The translations under genes were made by a program, and so were the position numbers. Shown here piece by piece: positions 56,880 through 64,000 of a stretch of 64,000 nucleotides of DNA (positions are counted from its first letter, which is position 1; each line of letters begins with the position of its first letter). The DNA is from Daphnia carinata. Its lineage: Eukaryota; Arthropoda; Branchiopoda; Diplostraca; Daphniidae. Below the pieces are notes generated by a model. It was not told the origin of the DNA, ran no database searches, and worked only from the letters and a program-made list of their open reading frames with translations. The DNA lies in contig NC_081338.1 in the NCBI RefSeq assembly GCF_022539665.2, positions 4,401,679-4,465,678 on the forward strand. Direction: 5' to 3'.

Positions 56880-58902
56880 TTATTTAGACCTTGTCCGATG
56901 AGAGTTTTTCGGAGAATTACTGCGTCGTATCCTTTTTTGGGCACTGACATCTTCGTGTTTATGCGACTTATCAGGTGATCTGCGTCGTTCTCGGTCATCA
57001 CGCTTATTTCGACGATCTGATTGGTGACGATGACCACGATCATGTCGTTCTTCCCGACGATCACGATTATATCGGTCTTCTCGTTGATCACGTTCACCCC
57101 GCCGTCCTCGATTGTCAAAATCGCTCCTATCAGTCCGATGTTCTCGACGATCCATATCTTCCCGGTGCTCTCGGCGATCCTCCCTATCTTCCCGATGCTC
57201 TCGGCGCGATCCCGACCATCTCTATCTTCCCGATGTTCTCGACGATCCCGAACATCCCTATTTCCCCGATGTTCTTGACCGCCTCGATATTGGTCTCTTG
57301 GTTGAAAATCTCTTGGCCTTTGTTGGGGTGCATGTCTTTTGGCACGGTCGTCACTTGGCATTCGTTTAAATTGTTCTCTCTTAGGCTGCTGTTCTTTCGT
57401 CTTGTAGTCTTCCTTGTTGGGATCGAAGGCTTTACCGCCGACAAACTCTACTCCACGGCCTAGAATATATCAAGTTCGATAACTGTCCCAAGCATTCGAG
57501 ACCTACAGAAAGATGTCCTACCTTGTCCTTTTCATTGTAATCTAGATACGGACTGCAAAAAATCTACGTGGATACGCCGGTCGCCGATCAGAACATTATC
57601 CATTTTAAAATAAGCGCTTCACAGGATTTCGGGTTATCAAACTCGATAAAAGCGTATTGTAGGGAATTTCCCGTTTGCCTATCACGAATAATTTCGCAAC
57701 TGAAAAAATTCAAGAAAATTAGTTCTATATTCTTTGGGGAAACAACAGAGATTTAAATATTAGTTTACTTGACTATTTTGCCAAACCGACTGAAAATAAT
57801 CATCAGATCATCATCTGTCGTCACAGGGTTCAGCTTACAAACGAAAAGCACATTCTCTGGAGGTGCTGCGTCAACAGAAGGCAAGTCACCGACCATTTCA
57901 AGAATAGTTGCTCGAGCTTTAGCTTCTTTTTCGGCAATAAGTTCTTCAATTTCTTCGGCGGTTTTGCCTTCCATGTCATTTATGTCTTCGTCAGCAGCAA
58001 TGCGCCCACTCTAAAGGATATAGCTCATTAGCATTTGCGGCAATATCACATGACCTTTTTGGAATACATCAAGCATTTCTTTGGTAGGTTCTGGAGAATG
58101 GATCGGAATCTCAAGACCTGGTGGATCCGGGAACGGGTCGTCCAGAATAACTGTGTGTGTTATCCTATTCAAAGAAATAACTAAAAGAATACTTTTTCCC
58201 ACCACACACACAATTCCTGAAATGCATACCTGATATCCTGATAGGGGACATGTTGTTCATCACAGATAGCTTCGTTAATGTTCAGCAAGGCATCATGGCC
58301 TTCCACGACTTCACCAAACACACAATGTTCCTTAGCCAAGAAAATCCAAATCATCACCTAGTGTGATAAAGAACTGGGAACCAAGCCTAAAAATATTTCG
58401 TAAGTAATTTTTAACTAAAGATCAATATAATTGGTGACAAATAATAGGCTAGTAAGCTCCATACATGTTATCACCAACATTCACCATAGAAAGCAAACCA
58501 GGTTTTGTATGCTTCAAAACAGGAAGTTGCTCAGCCTCATAGTACTTTGCTTGTTGTCCATAAAGAAGCCTTAAAAACGACATAGAATTTACAGCTATGA
58601 ATTCCACCACATACTGGGAAAGTAAAAATACCCAAATATTGATTCACCTCCTCTTCCTGTCCCTGTAGGATCTCCAGTCTGACAAAGAAAGTTACGCTCA
58701 ACATGATGAAACCTATTAAAGTTGTATCGTTTCATCTTGCAAAGCTTCAGGAAGTTTAGACATGCTGTTTGAATACAACACTGAGACAGTTAGAGCTGAA
58801 ATCTCTAATTAATATTGAAGATATTCACTTACTTTTAGGCCTTTCTTTGACCAACAGATCAACTGTCAAATCACCTTTTGTGGTTTCTAAAATGACAGAC
58901 AT
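56880..58902 (-). pseudogene. PPIL4: PPIL4 cyclophilin-RRM protein copy with several lesions
   Basis: Eight exons: 58902-58833, 58764-58632, 58569-58465, 58386-58230, 58164-58068, 58010-57769, 57699-57522 and 57459-56880. Cyclophilin part: [62 protein letters not shown]. Linker: [65 protein letters not shown]. The tail is Arg/Asp/Glu/His repeats (RREHRED) ending in an RS-like basic segment. PPIL4 is a spliceosome-associated prolyl isomerase-like protein. Lesions: a frame shift at about 58340-58345 (an extra T in TTTTC), one at about 57600-57618, TGA at 57532-57534 where W is expected in the KWKG motif, and one at about 57203-57210. Splice sites are all intact, so decay is recent, or the sequence has errors. 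Confidence 0.8.
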
Positions 58903-58958
58903 TTTCTGTTTTCAGCTGATAAAAAGAAGACAATTTTATTTCAAAGCAAGCCAGAAAG

Positions 58959-59057
58959 TTATTTGTCGGCTTTGGCGCTGCGTTTTTTGACGTACAGTTT
59001 ATGCAATTGGACGAGCTCAGCGAGTTTTGATGTTGCCAGATCCTGATATTTCGCCAT
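58959..59057 (-). CDS. Possible 32-aa small ORF upstream of the PPIL4 copy
   Basis: MAKYQDLATSKLAELVQLHK, then LYVKKRSAKADK, stop. Balanced residue use and a helical pattern make it look better than random, and it is positioned like a uORF or separate short peptide 57 bp upstream of the PPIL4 start. Not recognised. Confidence 0.25.
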   Translation of the reverse strand: MAKYQDLATSKLAELVQLHKLYVKKRSAKADK

Positions 59058-60466
59058 GTTGACTTCCTAAATTTGACGCCAGTGGCGCTAGGCGCGGTCA
59101 GGATTACAGTACCTGAGACCCGGCTACCACGGGAAGGTACTGGCGCGACATGTGTTTTCATTAACTTTTTTCAAGTTAGGTATTCGAAATGGAAACCTGA
59201 GACACGACCATTGATTTTGCAATCAAATTTTTTAAGTCGTCTTTAATATGTTGGTTTGTTTTTTGCATTCATCCTCAAATTAACAACCGTCTCATACAAA
59301 TTCTGTGTCTCTCAGAACTGCAGGAAAATGTGAGTATACCTGGGAACAATTTACTCTTTTTTCTCCTAGAATATTTAAACCTCAACTTGTACGCTATGTA
59401 ATGGAATCAATGGGTTCCCAGACAACTTTAATGTGAAAAGGTAAAAATAGATTTTTCCTTTTATCACAAGCAAGTGTAACAGGGTAAACCAGAATAGCAA
59501 ATGGTCCTGAAAATGTTTGCTGTACAAACCATTTAAGTTGGAAAAACAGAGAGAAGATGCGTTTTCTGCAACAGATGCCGTTTCAGAAAATAGCAAGACG
59601 TAATACAATAGAATCAATTGGTAAAATTAACAGAATGTAGGAGAAAGCTCTCATGGCAAAACGCCTGCTGTGAAGAGAGCAACTGCTAATTACTTCACTT
59701 TGAAATCTTCGACAACTGAAAGAAAGAAAACAAAGACTAAAGAAAAGAAAAGGCGAAAAAGAAGTATAATAAAAGGGTCGGAACAGCAGTTTGAGGTTCC
59801 GTTATTAGCGCATGTCCTGCTGCCTCACTGAGTACCAGACACGTACTTAAACGCATAATTTTTAAAGAAGTAAAACCAAACTTTTCCATCTGTTGATGCT
59901 TTCACATTTCACCTCGTTGTGTGTCTGGATATAGAATAAACGAACGATCATTGGAATATGTGGGCTCAAAAAGCAGCCTGAAGTTGCCTATGCGGCTTTC
60001 CTTTTCCAATTCATCAACGGCAGATGCTAATTGCGTCATCGCGTGTTGCAACATGACCAAATTTTCTTATGACAAATGATAATTGCCATTTTGGAGTAAT
60101 CTTCCAGTATATGTCAGCTAATCTCGTGGTTTCTCTTCAACCAATTTTTGAGAAAATACCTTGCAAAGTGTTCCGTGGAGAAAGCGTTTGTTTCTCCTAC
60201 TGTCCGGCCGGCGGTGCTTCTTGGCCCCGAAGTCTCTGCAACCACAACAGTATGTCCATATAAGAGGCATTAAGTGTGTTGGTTGGCCCGGAAAATGCTC
60301 GATCTATAGATCCCTACGGCTAAAGTAAGACATTCTTCAAAGAGCCTTTTAGATACCTTCTTTCTCCATGTGAGCACCTCCTCTTTTCTTTTATCTCGCT
60401 TCACTCCCAAAGGCAAAAATGTGTATTCTGCACGGATTACTGGACAATCTCTCTCCAACGGTTTGG
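59058..60466. other. Spacer, no gene
   Basis: About 1.4 kb of AT-rich DNA with only short frames on both strands. A minus frame at 60270-60458 and a plus frame at 60069-60263 have no recognisable features. The promoter of the next gene starts at its right edge. Confidence 0.4.
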
Positions 60467-60475
60467 TATAAAAGG
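60467..60475 (+). promoter_or_regulatory. TATA box of secreted-protein gene
   Basis: TATAAAAGG, 31 bp upstream of TATCAGAC and 38 bp upstream of TCAGTC, both arthropod initiator-like sequences near 60498-60510. The start codon follows at 60547. Confidence 0.7.
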
Positions 60476-60546
60476 CCTCGGCGCTGTTTCCACTGTATCA
60501 GACATCAGTCGACACTTCCAGTCCACTCAACAACACAAGCACTAGA

Positions 60547-61161
60547 ATGAACGTTTTAATCAAAGTAATTTCTCTCAATATAGTTAAGATTTTAATTTAC
60601 CTTAATATATTTTGTTCTTTTTTTGCAGGCTCTTGCCCTCTTGGCTATGATCCTCGTTCCGGCTATCTCAGGCCGTGTCTTGAAAGGTTGGCCCGCTGCT
60701 TTGGATGACGACTTCCAGGACAGAGCGGATCTATCGGAAGCTCGCGTCGAAGGCCGTGGGGAAGCTAGAGAAGAACCTGTTGAAACTATGTTAAAACAGC
60801 TGGAAGGCCGCGATTTCACTCCGTCCAAAGAGGCATTTGGAAAGCAAGCTGAACTCCACGGAGTTGAAGCTACAAGCGGTGACCAAGGCTATTTCCAGAG
60901 CTTTGCTCCGAGAGAAATTGTGCTAGACGACAACCAGAGCATCGAGTCGCGATTCAACTTTCCGGACTTCCCAAAGTGAGTCACTACTTGTAAAAAAAGA
61001 AAAAAACATACGGTATTAACTAGGTTAAAACTGTAAAATAGTTTAAGATGTTCTTAATACTCGTTTTATGGTTCTCACGATGACCCATTGATATTTCTGG
61101 AAATAGGATGGACTTCCCTTTTGACGCACCCTTCGGTGGTGAACGCCAACAACAACAATAA
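60547..61161 (+). CDS. Small secreted acidic protein, unknown family
   Basis: Three exons, 60547-60564, 60629-60975 and 61107-61161, give 139 residues. The signal peptide MNVLIKALALLAMILVPAIS is split by the first intron after six codons, the same arrangement as cuticle and hemolymph protein genes. The mature protein is acidic (DDDFQDRADLSEARVEGRGE) with no cysteine and ends in FPFDAPFGGERQQQQ. Phe-Pro-Asp repeats near the C-terminus (FNFPDFPKMDFPF) look like a low-complexity binding segment. With its strong TATA box and short 5' UTR it is probably abundantly expressed in one tissue. Function unknown. Confidence 0.75.
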
Positions 61162-62456
61162 ACATTTGTGTTAAAGAGAGAAACAAATGAGACCGCAGCC
61201 GGCTAGAATGGCCTTGCCCAATCTATCGTACCCAAATTACGGACACGTTTATTTTTATTTTTTCTTTAAACTTTGTTTAATGGCATCCTCTAAATGTTTG
61301 CCTAGAGGAAAAAACATTAAGAAAATTAACTACTCTGCTCTTTCGATGTCATAAAGGAGCTGGTTCTCTAAGAAACAATATAAAATTTAAACAAAATACC
61401 AATTGTGAATTTAATGTTGTAACTATATACGCTACGATGACGTTCTCCCATACGTACTCCTGCCTTTCTTCGAAACAATCGTAGTTACCCATCGTTTGTA
61501 TTTCTTGAACGAATCCGTGAGTGTATTTTCAAACTAAAAGAGGAAAAAACCAAAAGAAAAATTTTTAGAATGGGATAAATTTTAGGGCCATGAGGTTACA
61601 TCATTTCCCGAAGTGTGTACATTTCTCGGTCAAAACAATTAAAAGTTTACGCACGAACAACGTTTAATAATAAATGGCTAATCGCTCATCTATGCACACA
61701 TCACCATGGAGAGACGGTACCACTTATTTTGAAAAGTGGGATTATCATATGAAAAATTTCCTAGCCGAATTCGGAAGGTTGGAAAACGGATAACAAACTA
61801 AGAGGCCTACAATGAAAATGCTGCGACCAGCTTCTTCTAGGATAACACTAACGGAATGTACTTAAAGGGATGGCTCGATTTGGGACGACAAACGTCTACG
61901 TCGACTAGTTTGGAATGAAAAAACAAAATTCTCTGTTGGGGGTTTCACGAAATGGCCAACACGGAGACGGTATCATAGCAAAGGGGTCAAGATGACCGTG
62001 GAACACGCCATCTTTCACTTGAGGGAAAGATACAGTGGATAGGGCACCTTGACAGAACATGAAACTTTTCAAAGCTGATTCTGAGTAGGGAGTTCCATCA
62101 CCAGTATTTCTCGCGGGCCAGGGAAAATTCTCTGAGTAAAACAAAGTCTTAATGTAACCCAAAGTCCCCCGTTTCTAGTAGAAGTCGTTACCGTTAGCTG
62201 TTTTACGCATGCCATTGTCATGTCACTCAAATAACCTCTAGAAAAAAAAGGGTAGGATGGCGATCGCGTCTTATAGAGATTGGGGTTTTTAAAAGTAACA
62301 AAAATATTTTAAGAAGGAGACGACGACTCGGAACGACTAGATGGATATTGGGGGCAATAAAAATATTAATAGCACCATGACACACAGTCTAATATGTTTT
62401 TTCCAGGACGGAACCTGCATGGCGTTCTACGAGTCACGTTTAGTTAGTGTTTTGTT
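61162..62456. other. Spacer, no gene
   Basis: About 1.3 kb. The minus frame at 61905-62162 (NTGDGTPYSESALKSFMFCQ) is somewhat protein-like, but it lies after the stop of the CAP-Gly gene and I see no way to join it. It may be 3' UTR or an alternative last exon. Confidence 0.35.
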
Positions 62457-64000
62457 TTATTGTGGATGAGTAGGCCAAGCCATGATGATTTTCCGGAACG
62501 GCACAAACAAACCACGGCCGGGAGCGCTGAAACGGAACAAACGTGTTACAGTTATGACAACAAAAAACGTTGCACAAAAATATATAAATAAACATACCAT
62601 CGGAAATAGCGATGACCCTGGAATGTTCCGTCGCCGCCCAATCCGACTTGGTCGATCTCGATGCCCACTATATCTTCGGTGATGCCGGGCAGTTTCCCAC
62701 GATACCAGACGACACCGGTGACGACCAAATGACCGCCATGGAGGGCCTTGACTCGCCCGCCGAGAAACAGGCTAGAAATGGCCGATGGCACATAAGGACC
62801 GTTCTCAATGTCTCCTTTTTAAAGGGAGAAAAGAAGAAGCGTTCAACCCTCAGGTGGCACAAAAAAGGAAAACTGGATGAAAACTAACCTGTAAGAGAAG
62901 AGCGACGACCAGGCGTGAAATTGTGAGGACGTTGCTCCATATTGGTCAACGAATGTCTTTTGTTCGAGTTGGCAATATCAGTGTTTATAGATAGTGGCAA
63001 AGTTCGGCGTGAGTTTGAGTTACTGACTTCCCCTGCGGAATGGTTCTGTTTCTGCAAATTCGGCATACTTTGGGTTGCTTTTGATGGTAGTAAATCTATA
63101 AAAGAATTTCAAATGTATGTTAGCATGTCTATGATGTTTTGACGACACAGAACTACAGAAATGATTAACAACCGTGAAAAGAGACACTTTGCTTGAATTT
63201 GGACCGTAAATTTTTGTACGGAGTGCTGCTCGTGAAGAATTTTGGTTCTGTGCGTTCTTGGTAGTTGAGTGAGAGACATGAGTCCAATTCAGATAAATCA
63301 CGTTCAGAGTGAGTCAATGTGGCCCAGCTACCGCTGTGAGAATGAAAAATTTGACTTTGCTGGGGCATGTCTTTCATATCCTCCAGATCTTCCTCATTAT
63401 CATTAAAACCACCAGGATTATCCTCATGGCTGAGAAATCGGACCCTTCCTCCTAGATGCTTTTGATTTTCTTTTAACCAGTGATCGTCACTACTCAGATT
63501 GAATTCACTTTGTGAGAAATCAGGAGCTTGGCTCGTGAGACCAAGATCAGAGAGCAAGAGATTGTCCACCTGATGTTTGCCAATACTATGGTTGCCTACA
63601 TCCAGCCTATTAGTGAATTTTGATTTGTATGTTTTCTTTTGTTGGGGCTGGCGTATGATTGGAGGGGCTACAATTGCCTCTGATGAGATGCATAGAGAAG
63701 CCAAATCACTTCTTTCTACTCTCTGATAGCGCTTTCCATTTGATTTCCCATCAAGATCCAGGCTAAGATCCGAATTCCATCTTCGAGGTAGAAGCTCACA
63801 AGTCTGTGTTTCCGTATCTGTCAAAGTAACACCACAAGGTGTAACTCTCTGTTGAAGAATGTTTTCTTTTTCCATTTTCCTTAAAAGCACGACGAGCTTG
63901 GCCCGAAAGTCGCCTTGAAGGGAATTCAGTTCAAGCACTTGCCGTTTGCATTGGTCTAGTTGGTCACGCAGATGTGCAATCGTCGATCGTAATTGAGTAT
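62457..64000 (-). CDS. Coiled-coil protein with C-terminal CAP-Gly domain, 5' partial
   Basis: Exons 64000-63173 (open at the window edge), 63095-62889, 62814-62598 and 62526-62457 read in one frame. The visible N-terminal part is coiled-coil (IAHLRDQLDQCKRQVLELN), followed by a long polar, Ser-rich linker. The last 80 residues form a CAP-Gly domain: LGGRVKALHGGHLVVTGVVW, GKLPGITEDIVGIEID, GGDGTFQGHRYFRC, APGRGLFVPFRKI, ending WPTHPQ. The spacing VVWYRGKLPG...IVGIEID is closer to the CYLD-type CAP-Gly than to CLIP-170. The groove-forming GKNDG is replaced by LGGDG. Such domains bind tubulin or EB-type C-terminal tails, or proline-rich partners. I cannot name the gene; a CYLD-related scaffold or a microtubule plus-end protein are both possible. 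Confidence 0.7.

Noticed and set aside
57021-57463. Several plus-strand frames opposite the PPIL4 tail
   Set aside because: They are antisense readings of Arg/Asp/Glu/His repeats, which give long stop-free frames on both strands. The minus strand has family identity and splice sites.

Overview
The window looks like arthropod nuclear DNA, most likely a small-genome crustacean close to Daphnia. Multi-exon genes are joined by introns of about 55-80 bp with GT-AG borders. Genes sit close together on both strands. The gene set includes a tandem pair of gustatory-receptor-type genes, a chitin-binding (RR-type) cuticle protein and a secreted globin. There is no operon structure, CRISPR or other prokaryotic feature. 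All identifications come from reading translations and recalling families; no database search was run.

Layout. 0.1-4.2 kb: an SLC22-type transporter (minus, C-terminus cut by the window edge). 4.3-9 kb: homopolymer-rich DNA with no gene I can support. 9-11.3 kb: a type II membrane protein (plus) and a secreted protein with a TATA box (minus). 13.4-19.5 kb: a compact housekeeping block with GINS2/PSF2 (plus), a phosphatidylinositol-synthase-like enzyme (minus), HSPBAP1 (plus), and inositol oxygenase MIOX (minus) with a small secreted-peptide gene nested antisense in one intron. 20.3-24.9 kb: a FLYWCH zinc-finger gene and two tandem gustatory receptors whose duplication unit carried the FLYWCH tail. 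25.2-32 kb: two tandem M28/glutamate-carboxypeptidase-II-like genes; the second has lost predicted catalytic residues. 32.9-37.4 kb: a secreted globin and KIFAP3/KAP3 (both minus).

37.7-41.9 kb is a composite inverted-repeat element: two arms of about 460 bp containing 21-22 bp tandem repeats enclose a broken DHX37 copy and a small two-exon gene. 42.4-44.9 kb: Polycomb-like (Pcl/MTF2). 45-54 kb is a repeat island with a decayed pelota copy, foldback MITE-like elements sharing a TCGGGCTTA motif, four CTCF-like motifs, a GC-rich 23-bp minisatellite, a small terminal-inverted-repeat element, two tRNA-like units and a chain of strong hairpins. 54.1-55.7 kb: a secreted cuticle protein. 56.9-58.9 kb: a PPIL4 copy with three frameshifts and one nonsense codon. 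60.5-61.2 kb: a TATA-driven secreted protein. 62.4-64 kb: the C-terminal part of a coiled-coil/CAP-Gly protein (minus).

The genes do not form one pathway. MIOX and the PI-synthase-like enzyme both use myo-inositol but are not evidently co-regulated. The most unusual features are the inverted-repeat element at 38-42 kb, the predicted carboxypeptidase pseudoenzyme, the hairpin chain at 50.9-51.2 kb and the CTCF-like motifs next to MITE-like sequences.
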